Shown in pieces: positions 1-8,192 of a DNA stretch of 12,625 nucleotides (position 1 is its first letter; every line of letters begins with the position of its first letter). The notes under the pieces are model-generated. The model was given only the letters and a program-made list of their open reading frames with translations, did not search any database and was not told where the DNA came from. The stretch lies in the NCBI GenBank assembly GCA_910589145.1, contig CAJUSD010000059.1, forward strand, positions 1-12,625, given 5' to 3'. Position numbers and translations under genes: made by a program. Origin of the DNA: an uncultured Oscillospiraceae bacterium. Lineage in GTDB: Bacteria; Bacillota; Clostridia; Oscillospirales; Ruminococcaceae.

Positions 1-74
1 CAGAGTTCTCCCTTTGAGTCATCCTTTTTTGCACTTACATTGTATATTCACCTCATTAAAAAAGATTCAATATC

Positions 75-182
75 ATGGTATATTTAGGTAATAAAGGAAA
101 GATAAAACATATTACTGTAAAAGATAAATTTGAATATGTTAAACGATATAAAGTGTTTTTGGAAAATATAAAACCCGGATAA
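75..182 (+). CDS. short lysine-rich frame, unknown; possibly a gene fragment
   Basis: A 35-codon frame opens with ATG (MVYLGNKGKIKHITV) and closes with TAA at 180-182. It is rich in Lys, Tyr and Phe and has no transmembrane segment or signal peptide. I do not recognise a family. No good ribosome-binding site precedes the ATG; the upstream bases are only A/T-rich. It may be the tail or a fragment of a larger decayed protein, or chance coding in AT-rich DNA. It points the opposite way from every neighbouring intact gene. Confidence 0.2.
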   Translation: MVYLGNKGKIKHITVKDKFEYVKRYKVFLENIKPG

Positions 183-213
183 TGAAACACTGGTGTTTCT
201 GTTCTATGGATGA

Positions 214-392
214 GATGATCAGGAGAATCGCTATGGAATACTTTCGGATGATCGAATGAAAATGATCAAAAACCAAGGGAATTTGTAACAGAAGCACCGG
301 CGCCAAATGCAGACAAAATTGATCAAATGTCAGAAGAGGACGGCTATTTCAGAGTTTATAACATTTCAAAACAAATATTTGAAGTGTCCTGA
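214..392 (+). pseudogene. overlapping coding remnants, one vaguely recombinase-like
   Basis: Two overlapping plus-strand frames have protein-like composition but no start codon of their own. Frame 214-288 reads ENRYGILSDDRMKMI and stops. That phrase resembles the linker after the catalytic part of large serine recombinases, where motifs of the type 'xGxLSDERF' are common, but the match is far too short to assign. Frame 252-392 includes PREFVTEAP and EEDGYFRVYNIS and then stops. The frames are out of register, as expected for frameshifted remnants. Chance is a real alternative. Confidence 0.2.
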
Positions 393-437
393 AGTCAGTT
401 TTAAATACATACAAAGTTTCTTAACTAATAAAATATT

Positions 438-1976
438 CTATTTGGGCAAGAACCCGCTGGCAAACCCTTCATACTCCTGTAAAAACAGTTCTGCAAATTT
501 GTGCATAACGATTGTTACAGTATTCTCTTTAAACACAACGCACATTTTTACCGCTGCAAGAAACTCGTCAATAATGTAGCATCTCATCAGAAAGTTTTCT
601 TCCCCTTGGCGATTGGAAACCCATGCGCCAGAGGTAATACATTCATAACCATATACCGGAAACTGCTGGGATTCCCAGTGCCCAAGTCCAAACGAAAGAA
701 TGTGTCCTCCCTCCTGATTGGTATAGGTCATTTTTCCCATATTTTCACTGAAGTCAAACCGGAGGGATTGAAGCCCCATAGGATTCTTTTCCATAATAAA
801 TGTTTTGCCATTTATCCCTGCAGCAGATTCCGGGAGCTTGGAGCTTCCCTGAACAGGCTCTATAGAAAGTCCTGCAATGCGTTTCTGCAGTATTTCATAG
901 CATTCTTGCTCCTTTTCAGGATTAACTGGCGAGGAATTTGCCGCCCTGGGGTACAGCGTATCCCATACTGCGTTGAAAATTGCCTGTTCCCCATCTGGCT
1001 GAGACTGCACATCCGCAGTTGTCACCACCAAAAGTCCCTCATGCGGCAGGCAAATGGCAAGCTGGCCGCCCATGCCTAACAGTCCAAAGGCCCCATTGCG
1101 CAGCATCCAAAATTGATAACCATATCCTTGAATGGAATCAGGCCGGCTTCCTGCGGTTTGGTTGTCAATCTGTTTAGAGACTGCCTTTTTGATATAATTT
1201 TTAGGGATAACCTGTTCCCCTTGGTACATCCCTTCCTGCATACAGGTAAGGGCAAACTTTGCGAAATCCCTTGGTGTTGTCATAATGCCAGAACCGCCAT
1301 GGGCAATCCCCATTGGACAGGTAAGGGCATAAGCTTCATCACTAAATCCTATTTTGTCAAAAAGCCTAGGGCGGAGATATTCCATTAAAGTAACCCCGCT
1401 GATACGCTGCACCAGTGCCGATAGGGTATAAGAGGAACTGGTATCATAAGAGAATACAGTCCCCGGTAAGTGGGACGGTTCACAGAGGAAAAATGTCTTG
1501 ACCCAATCCTCCATTTTAAATTGTTTATAAGTCGTTTTAGCGTGAGGGGTTGCCATCCGAAGCATGTCCTCTATTGTGGTTTGCGCAATAAAGGGATGGA
1601 CGCCATTTTCAGGGAGTTTATCAGGGAAGTAGTCAATAATATGGTCAGTCAGTTTTAACTTCCCCTCTGATTCCAGAAACCCAATGGCAACTGAGACAAA
1701 ACTTTTACTACAGGAGTACAGCCGATGCAGACGGTTAGAAGTAAAAGGCTTCCAATACCCCTCTGAAACAAGAGCGCCGTTTTTTATGATTTGAAAGCTG
1801 TGCAGACAAATTTGACGCTTTTCCAAATAGTTTAAAAAGTTGAGAATGGCTTCAGAACCAATTCCAGATTCAATGGGTGTAATTACAGGAAGCGGCTTCT
1901 TTTCTATACTGCTGGCAAATAGGGTATGTTTTCCTGCGGGAGTTTTGCTGGTGGGGACTCCTTCATAATATAACAT
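438..1976 (-). CDS. serine hydrolase, class C beta-lactamase / penicillin-binding-protein fold
   Basis: This is a 512-residue protein of the beta-lactamase-related family (AmpC, D-aminopeptidase and esterase relatives), which use an active-site serine on peptides or esters. The SxxK motif is SCSK at residues 88-91, so Ser88 is the likely nucleophile and Lys91 the general base. A Tyr motif follows at 177-179 (YDT, in place of the usual YxN). Further on are HGGSGIMTTPRDFAKF, typical of the family, and a GMGGQ segment near the expected third motif. The last ~150 residues form an extra C-terminal domain, as in other long members, that I cannot assign. I chose the start at 1976 rather than the longer frame at 2018 because AGAGG sits 8 nt upstream of this ATG. 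There is no signal peptide, so a cytoplasmic location is likely. The exact substrate cannot be told from sequence. Confidence 0.85.
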   Translation of the reverse strand: MLYYEGVPTSKTPAGKHTLFASSIEKKPLPVITPIESGIGSEAILNFLNYLEKRQICLHSFQIIKNGALVSEGYWKPFTSNRLHRLYSCSKSFVSVAIGFLESEGKLKLTDHIIDYFPDKLPENGVHPFIAQTTIEDMLRMATPHAKTTYKQFKMEDWVKTFFLCEPSHLPGTVFSYDTSSSYTLSALVQRISGVTLMEYLRPRLFDKIGFSDEAYALTCPMGIAHGGSGIMTTPRDFAKFALTCMQEGMYQGEQVIPKNYIKKAVSKQIDNQTAGSRPDSIQGYGYQFWMLRNGAFGLLGMGGQLAICLPHEGLLVVTTADVQSQPDGEQAIFNAVWDTLYPRAANSSPVNPEKEQECYEILQKRIAGLSIEPVQGSSKLPESAAGINGKTFIMEKNPMGLQSLRFDFSENMGKMTYTNQEGGHILSFGLGHWESQQFPVYGYECITSGAWVSNRQGEENFLMRCYIIDEFLAAVKMCVVFKENTVTIVMHKFAELFLQEYEGFASGFLPK

Positions 1977-2018
1977 AATCTGTACCTCTTTTATGATTGA
2001 TAAAAGGCAAATATGCAT

Positions 2019-2052
2019 GCACAGCCTAGGTTGTACTCATCTCAGGTTGTGC
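2019..2052 (-). repeat. hairpin and direct repeat in the leader of the serine hydrolase
   Basis: Upstream of the serine hydrolase start, GCACAGCCT (2019-2027) and AGGTTGTGC (2044-2052) are inverted copies with one mismatch. Within the same stretch AGGTTGT occurs twice as a direct repeat with a 16-bp period (2028-2034 and 2044-2050). Either could be an operator or an mRNA leader hairpin. No clear promoter could be placed next to it. Confidence 0.35.
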
Positions 2053-2084
2053 CCGCGTTTGACCTTATATTAATACTTCTTTCC

Positions 2085-2122
2085 AAAAAAGGCGATACCC
2101 ATTTCTGGATACCGCCTTTTTT
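2085..2122 (-). terminator. rho-independent terminator of pckG
   Basis: An inverted repeat pairs AAAAAAGGCG (2085-2094) with CGCCTTTTTT (2113-2122). The stem extends inward through imperfect TATCC pairing. On the minus strand it ends in a run of six U, directly after the pckG stop codon. The A run on the other side makes it bidirectional in form. Confidence 0.8.
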
Positions 2123-2138
2123 ACTTTATAGGAAACTC

Positions 2139-3920
2139 TTATTTCAGGTTAGCTTCCAGAGTGGCAAGCTCATCCTGTAACTCTTTGGGGAGTTTATCGC
2201 CAAACTTGGCATAGAACTCATGGATGCCCTTTGCTTCTTCTTTCCACAAATTCTTATCAACATTTAACAGGTCGCGGATAGTATCAACTGTAATATCCAA
2301 TCCCTCAATATTGATATCTTCAGCCTTAGGCTCAAATCCAATTGGGGTTTCCACAGCGTCGGCTTTCCCTTCGCAGCGGTCAAGAATCCACATCAAAACG
2401 CGCAGGTTGTCGCCAAATCCTGGCCAAATGAAGTGGCCCTCATCGTCAGTACGGAACCAGTTGACGTTAAAGATTTTAGGCGCTTTGTCACCTAATTTCT
2501 CGCCCATTTCCAGCCAGTGTTTCCAGTAGTCGCCCATATGATAGCCGCAGAAAGGAAGCATGGCCATAGGATCACGGCGGACAACACCCACAGCACCAGT
2601 AGCAGCGGCAGTGGTCTCAGAAGCCATAATAGAGCCTACGAAAACGCCATGCTGCCAGCTCCGGGACTGGTAAACCAGAGGAGCTGTTTTAGCGCGTCTG
2701 CCGCCAAATACGATAGCGGAAACAGGCACACCGTTAGGAGAGTCGAACTCTTTGCTCAGGCAGGGGCAGTTGACAGCAGGAGCGGTAAAGCGGGAGTTGG
2801 GATGAGCCAGCTTGTTTCCTTCGGCAGTATATTCCTTCCCGTTGACTTCTGCACCTTTCCATTCGATTGCATTGACAGGAGGATTCTTGTCCAGTCCTTC
2901 CCACCAAACTGTCATGTTGTCTTTGTTGATTGCAACATTGGTAAAGATGGTGCCTTTCTTAGTGGTTGCCAAGGCGTTGGGATTAGACTTGGTGTTGGTA
3001 CCAGGCGCTACGCCAAAGAATCCATTTTCGGGATTAATTGCCCACAGGCGGCCGTCAGGACCAACGCGCATCCAGGCAATATCATCGCCTACCGTCCAAA
3101 CCTTATAGCCCTTTTCTTTGTAAATTTCCGGCGGAATCAGCATAGCCAGATTGGTCTTGCCGCATGCAGAGGGAAATGCAGCAGTAATATATTTAACCTC
3201 ACCCTGGGGATTCTCAACGCCCAGAATAAGCATATGTTCTGCCATCCAGCCTTCCTGTTTGCCCTGATAGGAAGCAATACGCAGAGCAAAGCACTTTTTG
3301 CCCAGCAGAACGTTGCCGCCGTATGCAGAGTTAATAGAGCAGATTGTATTTTCCTCTGGGAAGTGTACAATATAACGTCCCTCAGGATCTACGTCAGCCT
3401 TGGAATGAAGTCCGCGCACAAAGTCGTTGGACTCGTCGCCAAGCTGTTTAAAAGCATCTGCACCCATACGGGTCATAATGTCCATGTTCAGGACAACATA
3501 AATAGAGTCTGTTACTTCTACACCTACTTTGGAGAAGGGAGAACCGATTGGGCCCATGCAGTAAGGAATAACATACATGGTGCGGCCTTTCATTACGCCG
3601 TCATACATACCATGGAGTTTCTCGTGCATTTCCTGAGGATCGCACCAGTTATTGGTAGGGCCTGCATCTTCTTTTTTAACGGAGCAGATAAAGGTTCTGT
3701 CCTCTACACGGGCTACGTCATTAGGACGTGTCCGATGATATAGACAGCCGGGAAGTTCCTCCTGATTAAGCTTAATCATTTCACCAGTGGAGATTGCTTC
3801 ATCGCGCAGCTTTTGAAGCTGTGCGTCGCTTCCGTCGATCCATTCGACATGTGCAGGCTTGGTAAGAGCAATCATCTCATCCAGCCATCTGAGTACGTTT
3901 TTGTTGTTTGTCAAAGCCAT
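2139..3920 (-). CDS. pckG: phosphoenolpyruvate carboxykinase (GTP)
   Basis: This 593-residue protein is a full-length GTP-type PEP carboxykinase, which interconverts oxaloacetate + GTP and PEP + GDP + CO2 in the cytoplasm. The family hallmark FPSACGKTN lies at residues 249-257; it is the P-loop with the reactive cysteine (Cys253). The kinase-2 metal-binding motif VGDD follows at 277-280. Also visible are SAYGGN (198-203), which contacts PEP and CO2, and the substrate-binding NSRF segment. The ATP-type enzyme has a different P-loop, so the GTP class is clear. The start is supported by AAGGAG 10 nt upstream. A strong promoter (3993-4021) and a terminator (2085-2122) frame it as a single-gene transcript. 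In anaerobic Firmicutes the enzyme can run either toward PEP or, as CO2 fixation, toward oxaloacetate; the sequence does not tell which. Confidence 0.97.
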   Translation of the reverse strand: MALTNNKNVLRWLDEMIALTKPAHVEWIDGSDAQLQKLRDEAISTGEMIKLNQEELPGCLYHRTRPNDVARVEDRTFICSVKKEDAGPTNNWCDPQEMHEKLHGMYDGVMKGRTMYVIPYCMGPIGSPFSKVGVEVTDSIYVVLNMDIMTRMGADAFKQLGDESNDFVRGLHSKADVDPEGRYIVHFPEENTICSINSAYGGNVLLGKKCFALRIASYQGKQEGWMAEHMLILGVENPQGEVKYITAAFPSACGKTNLAMLIPPEIYKEKGYKVWTVGDDIAWMRVGPDGRLWAINPENGFFGVAPGTNTKSNPNALATTKKGTIFTNVAINKDNMTVWWEGLDKNPPVNAIEWKGAEVNGKEYTAEGNKLAHPNSRFTAPAVNCPCLSKEFDSPNGVPVSAIVFGGRRAKTAPLVYQSRSWQHGVFVGSIMASETTAAATGAVGVVRRDPMAMLPFCGYHMGDYWKHWLEMGEKLGDKAPKIFNVNWFRTDDEGHFIWPGFGDNLRVLMWILDRCEGKADAVETPIGFEPKAEDINIEGLDITVDTIRDLLNVDKNLWKEEAKGIHEFYAKFGDKLPKELQDELATLEANLK

Positions 3921-3992
3921 ATTGTTTGTTCTCCTTTCAACCGTTTCGTTCAGGGATAGGATTTGTTATCCAAGACAAATCTTTACAAATTA

Positions 3993-4021
3993 ATTATAAA
4001 CAAAATATCCATAAATTTCAA
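3993..4021 (-). promoter_or_regulatory. sigma-A-type promoter of pckG
   Basis: On the minus strand TTGAAA (4016-4021) and a perfect TATAAT (3993-3998) are separated by exactly 17 nt. This gives a predicted transcript start near 3986 and a leader of about 65 nt. The surrounding 3921-4210 region is very AT-rich and otherwise shows only the weak terminator candidate at 4157-4191. Confidence 0.75.
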
Positions 4022-4156
4022 CTGTTAAAAATTATGTTTTCGTTAATTTTCTGTCGAATTTTATTCTTATTTTTTGGACTATTTTTCCTAAAACCGCATT
4101 TAATAATTCGTGATTTCCATGCAATAAATCATTAATTTTAAAAGAATACAACATAA

Positions 4157-4191
4157 TAAATGAAACATTGATAGACGTTTACTGTCATTTA
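4157..4191 (-). terminator. weak terminator candidate after the pectinesterase-like gene
   Basis: TAAATGA (4157-4163) and TCATTTA (4185-4191) form a 7-bp stem with a further short inner AAC/GTT pairing. On the minus strand the hairpin lies 20 nt past the stop codon of the 780-residue gene and is followed by a moderately U-rich stretch. The stem is AT-rich, so the call is tentative. Confidence 0.3.
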
Positions 4192-4210
4192 GCTGCTGCG
4201 AAAAATTAAT

Positions 4211-6553
4211 CTAATTTTGATAATCAACCCGGATATGGCGCAGGGAGGTTCGGTTTCCAATCGCAACAGTACCTGTATGGTATATTCCAAACCCGCCAAA
4301 AGCGTTTAATTCTATGGAAGCAAAAAGGTTGACGGAGTCCATTTCCCCTTCTGCATTTGAGGACGCCTTAAAAAAGAGGGTATCTCTTTTTGTTTCCATT
4401 TCAATTTTACATCCAGGCCGAAACGCTCTGGAGAGTTTTGCTTCGCTAATAGGGGCAGCAACTCCGTTTTTATAGGAAAAAAGTTGAAATTGGACTGCCC
4501 TTGCATTTTGGGGAATGCGGGTATACCTTACACCGTACCCGGAACGGGTAACGGGGTCATATTTGAGATAAACCTCCTGGAACTGTTCCGGTCCTCCAAA
4601 CCCCTGCCCAGCACGTTTTTCAGGGTCCAAGAGAAGCTGAAGCGACATATCTCCAGCGAAATTGTCCAAACGGTAATCCAGACGGCAAAACTGGGATTGT
4701 GTCAATAAACCATTTTTAGATGCTCCATCGCAGCCAACACCATAAACCCATTCTCCAGTAACATTCCAGCAGCCGGAAGGGATTTCTGAAATCTCCTTGG
4801 AAATATCCAAACAGACAATCTCAGAAAAGTTACTCTCAAAAGCGCCCTTGCAAACTTGATTTTTGCTTACAGGTTCCGATAAAGCAACAGAAACAGGAAT
4901 ACCAAAACCGCTGCGGGAAGATTTTGGTACAATGACAGCCGCCAGAAAAGAACCTATGTCGCCGCTGGACGGAGAATAGAAAAGCCGTGGCCCCATTCCA
5001 TTAGAAGCAGAAAGCGGGATTTCCTGCCCATTGGCTCTGTTGATACGATACCATATTATTTCAGAAGTATTTTCACCGTTTCCAGTTCCTTCTAATTCGT
5101 AGGAAAGCCGGAAGGCATTATCATCAAAGGAAAGGGAGGATTCCCGAACAGTTGGCGGCGGCTGGAGGGCTGGGGCAATGGAAAAGGGGACAGCAGAGGA
5201 GATACCGTTAGACGCTGAGGCAGTAACAACAGCGGTTTCCGTTTTCTGACTATAATTATCGCCAGTTACAGAAAACTTATGTGCGGAAATTTTCTGGATC
5301 TTTGCAGGGCCGCGAACCAGAATACTTGTATCTGCGCAAAGCCGTTGTGGAAACACCTGAACATGGAAGGAATTTGCATCCCTCCCAGTACGCAAAAAAT
5401 TCCAGCCATCTTCCCGAACAGACTGAACGGCTAATTTCCAGGATCTCAATTCTATCGGTGAAACTTCCGCCTGGAGAACATCCAATGTTTTCTGGACTTC
5501 ATCCTGAAAAATCGTTGTCCGAACAGGAATATCCCCAAGCCCCTCATATTCTTTGCGGCAGTTTCCAGGATTCCAGCCATCTTCTCCGCGGAGAAGATTC
5601 CAGGGATTAAACCCTTTCACTTGTTGGGAAGTCAAAGCACAGGCGCATACCTCTGATCCGGGAATTACAGCGGGTTCCCCATTTTCATATCTGAGATTAT
5701 AATAGTAAAAGTCTTTGGTGTAAGGGAGTTTTTTGCACCAGCCCAAATTTGCATTATTGGGGAATGTACAGCCGATAACAGCCAAAGCCCCAGGAACTTT
5801 TGACAGATTCAAAGGAACCTGAGGACGATCTGGATGAAGGGAAGCAAATTTACAGCGCAGTAGGACCATACCCGCCGAGCCGCGTCCTGCCCCATAAATT
5901 GGATACCCGCTATAACAGCCAAGGATGCAATCCTCATACAGAAAGACGCCGCTTGCCCCCATAAAGTCATCAGTCCCCTGAATATAACAGTCCTTAAAAT
6001 AAGCGCGTTTTGCACCAATAGCCAAGGTATCCAGCCAGCTTACAAAGCGGCAGTTTTTGAAATACAGCCGGTCGCTTGGCTTCCCGTCTCCACCGGAAAC
6101 CCCTAATACATATGCCTGAGTTTCAGAATTAGAACGGGCTGGCCGATTGCAGGAGGGACTGCGGGGATAAACCAAAGGCTCATTGCAATAATTATAAAAG
6201 GAAATATTTTCTGCCTCAAACCCTATGCCGCATACCTCCACAGACATGGAACGCTGCTTCTGGCTTCCCTGAAATTCTCCACGGTTATCGGCAAGGACGA
6301 CCTCCTTTGCGTCATTTGAAAGGCCCAGCAATTTTATATAATCCCGTTTTATAACAAGCCCAGGGGTTGTCTCGCTGCCATTTAGAAAATAGACCCCTGG
6401 TGCAACACCAATTATAATGGGGCAGTCTGGGGAGCCGCTCTGGCAATAGTCCACCGCGCTTTGAACGGTTTGAAACTTTTTTTGGCTGGGAAGGTCTTCT
6501 GGAAGGGAAGGGTCAACCAAAACATCAAATGTCCACTGGGAAAAGTCTTCCAT
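4211..6553 (-). CDS. pectinesterase-like beta-helix protein with extra C-terminal domains
   Basis: The first ~340 residues match the pectin methylesterase family (carbohydrate esterase family 8), which demethylates pectin. The family signature regions are present in order: ETQAYVLGVSG (144-154; the oxyanion Gln would be Gln146), WLDTL (173-177; acid Asp175), GTDDFMGASGVF (193-204; nucleophile Asp196) and GAGRG (221-225; Arg224 in the place of the LGRPW arginine). Repeated strand-like segments such as LYFKNCRF and AYFKDCYI fit a right-handed beta-helix. About 440 further residues follow. They include Ig-like stretches and a concanavalin/LamG-like end, both read only from composition. There is no signal peptide, which is odd for an enzyme acting on a polymer. 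The protein may be cytoplasmic, acting on imported oligomers, or exported by another route. AAGGAGA 8 nt upstream fixes the start. It lies 15 nt after the PilN-like gene, so the two are probably co-transcribed. Confidence 0.75.
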   Translation of the reverse strand: MEDFSQWTFDVLVDPSLPEDLPSQKKFQTVQSAVDYCQSGSPDCPIIIGVAPGVYFLNGSETTPGLVIKRDYIKLLGLSNDAKEVVLADNRGEFQGSQKQRSMSVEVCGIGFEAENISFYNYCNEPLVYPRSPSCNRPARSNSETQAYVLGVSGGDGKPSDRLYFKNCRFVSWLDTLAIGAKRAYFKDCYIQGTDDFMGASGVFLYEDCILGCYSGYPIYGAGRGSAGMVLLRCKFASLHPDRPQVPLNLSKVPGALAVIGCTFPNNANLGWCKKLPYTKDFYYYNLRYENGEPAVIPGSEVCACALTSQQVKGFNPWNLLRGEDGWNPGNCRKEYEGLGDIPVRTTIFQDEVQKTLDVLQAEVSPIELRSWKLAVQSVREDGWNFLRTGRDANSFHVQVFPQRLCADTSILVRGPAKIQKISAHKFSVTGDNYSQKTETAVVTASASNGISSAVPFSIAPALQPPPTVRESSLSFDDNAFRLSYELEGTGNGENTSEIIWYRINRANGQEIPLSASNGMGPRLFYSPSSGDIGSFLAAVIVPKSSRSGFGIPVSVALSEPVSKNQVCKGAFESNFSEIVCLDISKEISEIPSGCWNVTGEWVYGVGCDGASKNGLLTQSQFCRLDYRLDNFAGDMSLQLLLDPEKRAGQGFGGPEQFQEVYLKYDPVTRSGYGVRYTRIPQNARAVQFQLFSYKNGVAAPISEAKLSRAFRPGCKIEMETKRDTLFFKASSNAEGEMDSVNLFASIELNAFGGFGIYHTGTVAIGNRTSLRHIRVDYQN

Positions 6554-6568
6554 AATATGTCTCTCCTT

Positions 6569-7138
6569 TTATGCAAATAAGCAAGTCATAACTGTTTGAA
6601 TCTGATGATCGGATGTTACCAAATCAGCGGATAAAACCGACGAAAAATAATCCTCCTTTACTAAGGAAGTTTTATACATTTCCAGAGAATCATAGTTTTC
6701 ACAGACCATAGATACCCGAACTGCATGATCTAAAAATTCCACTTTTTGCACTAACACCCCAGGATTCATTCCTTTCCAAAGGCTGAGGAACGCCCCGGAG
6801 GGATCATAAGGGATATTTTCAAACCGTATCATTGCATCAATAAAGCCAACTCCAAAGCTGGCAGCGTAACGGATTTGGTTATCTAAAAGTTGTAGCCCAA
6901 ACCCCCTGGTAATGGCCTGCTCCTGTAAAATCCAATGCTCTGCGCTGTCAGCCTGTTTCTGAATGTAATTTTTTGTCTGGAAAGCGCAAAACCGTGCAGA
7001 CAGCACTACCGCCGCCAGAAGAAGGAACGCAGACAATATATGAAACCCTTTCGGATAGGTTTTCCCATCTTTTAGTATGCTTTTAAGGAGAGAAACGCCT
7101 ATTTTTTCCCTGTCATATTTGGCGTGGAATCCCTTCAT
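6569..7138 (-). CDS. single-span membrane protein resembling PilN
   Basis: This 189-residue protein has a basic cytoplasmic N-terminus, one transmembrane segment at about residues 33-53 (ILSAFLLLAAVVLSARF), then an extracytoplasmic helix and a small alpha/beta domain. The layout and the end of the protein fit PilN/GspL-type assembly proteins of type IV pili and type II secretion: a strand, an 'E-Y-x-S-L-E-M-Y-K-x-S-L' helix, then YFSSVLSADL and a final strand. That match is by shape, not by a diagnostic motif. No PilM, PilO, pilin or ATPase gene is nearby, so a pilus role is not supported by context. AAGGAG lies 13 nt upstream of the ATG, a longer spacing than usual. Its tight spacing to the pectinesterase-like gene (15 nt) and to the carboxypeptidase gene (28 nt) suggests one transcript. 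Confidence 0.55.
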   Translation of the reverse strand: MKGFHAKYDREKIGVSLLKSILKDGKTYPKGFHILSAFLLLAAVVLSARFCAFQTKNYIQKQADSAEHWILQEQAITRGFGLQLLDNQIRYAASFGVGFIDAMIRFENIPYDPSGAFLSLWKGMNPGVLVQKVEFLDHAVRVSMVCENYDSLEMYKTSLVKEDYFSSVLSADLVTSDHQIQTVMTCLFA

Positions 7139-7166
7139 CTAAATAAACCAACTCCTTGAGAAAGCG

Positions 7167-8066
7167 TCAACCGTTAAGCCACTCCACATATTCTTCCAAG
7201 CACATATTTAATTCCTGCATTTTCTTCGCATGTTCCACCCCAACATAGCGGTAATGCCACGGTTCATAGGTAATCCCTGTTATTTCCTGCTTATCTTTAG
7301 GATACCGCAGGACAAATCCATACTCTGCACAATGCTCCGAAAGCCAGGTAAAGGATGGAAAGTTTTCAAATTCGTGCATTAAGTCCCCATATACTTGGTC
7401 GTAATCGGTGGAAACTACATCAATGGCAAGCCCTGCATTATGCTCGCTGGTACGCGGCGGGGCAATCCATCGGGCAGCTTCCACAGCGGCATCTTCGGCA
7501 CTGTATCCAATCGACTGGTATTCCGCTACTTTATTGGTATATAAATATTCACTCCGTTCCACTGTCCGGTAAGTTGAGACAACCCTCAGTGCATACCCGG
7601 CCGCCCTTCCATCGCTCAACATCTGTATCAGCGCTTCCGCAGCACGCGCGTCAAAGGTATAATACCCTTCTATTACTGTATGCTCAAAAGAATAATCATC
7701 TGGAAGCAAGTGCGTTTGATTCACCAGCATCAACCGCCAGTCATCACCGCTTTCATCAGGTTCAGAAGTGAAAACTTCGACCGGCTGGGAGGATTCCTGT
7801 TCACTGGATAATGTTCCTGAACCGGAAGGTTCCTCATCCTGTGAGCTTTGAGGTTCAGGAATAGAGGATGCCGCTGTTTGAGAAACACTCTGGAGGGAGC
7901 ATTCACTTACGCTTACAGAAGAAACGATATCCTCTGCACTGCCTCCAACAGGGATATCGTCAGAGGCAGGTCTGTTGTTCAAATGATAATAACCTATCAT
8001 AGCCAAACAGACTGTAATAAATAAAATCAAAATAAAAACCGTCAAACCGATTGCAAATTGTTTCAT
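7167..8066 (-). CDS. membrane-anchored D-alanyl-D-alanine carboxypeptidase, VanY/M15B family
   Basis: This 299-residue zinc peptidase trims the terminal D-Ala of peptidoglycan stem peptides outside the membrane. A signal anchor covers residues 5-25. A Ser/Glu/Pro-rich linker of about 80 residues follows (35-110) and places the catalytic domain away from the membrane. The domain carries STYRT (164-168), SEHNAGLAID (207-216; zinc ligands His209 and Asp216) and EPWHYRY (268-274; catalytic Glu268 and third zinc ligand His271). These are the complete M15B active-site residues, so the enzyme should be active. There is no vanA/vanR-like gene nearby, so housekeeping wall remodelling is more likely than glycopeptide resistance. 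An AAAGGA lies about 13 nt upstream. It is the first of three close minus-strand genes. Confidence 0.9.
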   Translation of the reverse strand: MKQFAIGLTVFILILFITVCLAMIGYYHLNNRPASDDIPVGGSAEDIVSSVSVSECSLQSVSQTAASSIPEPQSSQDEEPSGSGTLSSEQESSQPVEVFTSEPDESGDDWRLMLVNQTHLLPDDYSFEHTVIEGYYTFDARAAEALIQMLSDGRAAGYALRVVSTYRTVERSEYLYTNKVAEYQSIGYSAEDAAVEAARWIAPPRTSEHNAGLAIDVVSTDYDQVYGDLMHEFENFPSFTWLSEHCAEYGFVLRYPKDKQEITGITYEPWHYRYVGVEHAKKMQELNMCLEEYVEWLNG

Positions 8067-8100
8067 TCTCTAAAATCATTTCCTTTATTTTAACGTGTGT

Positions 8101-8159
8101 TCAAAAGCAGCATTGAACGGCGGCCAGGGAACTTTTAAACCCTTTTATTTTGCTTTTGA
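8101..8159 (-). repeat. perfect 9-bp inverted repeat between rsmE and the carboxypeptidase gene
   Basis: TCAAAAGCA (8101-8109) and TGCTTTTGA (8151-8159) are exact inverted copies separated by 41 nt. The long loop and lack of a clean U tail argue against an ordinary terminator. It could be a leader structure or a spaced operator for the carboxypeptidase gene. Confidence 0.3.
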
Positions 8160-8192
8160 TGGTATTTGTTTTAGGTTGCTGTTACAGATTCT

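Larger units (their letters stand above)
1..437. other. AT-rich stretch without an intact gene
   Basis: This stretch lies beyond the 3' end of the serine hydrolase gene and is clearly richer in A+T than the genes to its right. I see no long reading frame, RNA gene or convincing terminator. It holds a 35-codon plus-strand frame (75-182) and two overlapping frames of protein-like composition (214-288 and 252-392), listed separately. The picture is of decayed genes or the edge of a neighbouring accessory region. Confidence 0.6.

Noticed and set aside
501..1079. 192-codon plus-strand frame opposite the serine hydrolase
   Set aside because: It is antisense to a gene with intact SxxK and downstream motifs, and its composition is not protein-like.
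2517..3743. 408-codon plus-strand open frame
   Set aside because: It lies wholly antisense to pckG, whose motifs are complete; its translation has no domain-like pattern or ribosome site. It is a shadow of codon use in pckG.
7167..8066. Glycopeptide resistance role for the VanY-type gene
   Set aside because: No vanA/B ligase, vanH, vanX or vanRS genes are nearby; D,D-carboxypeptidases of this type are common housekeeping enzymes.
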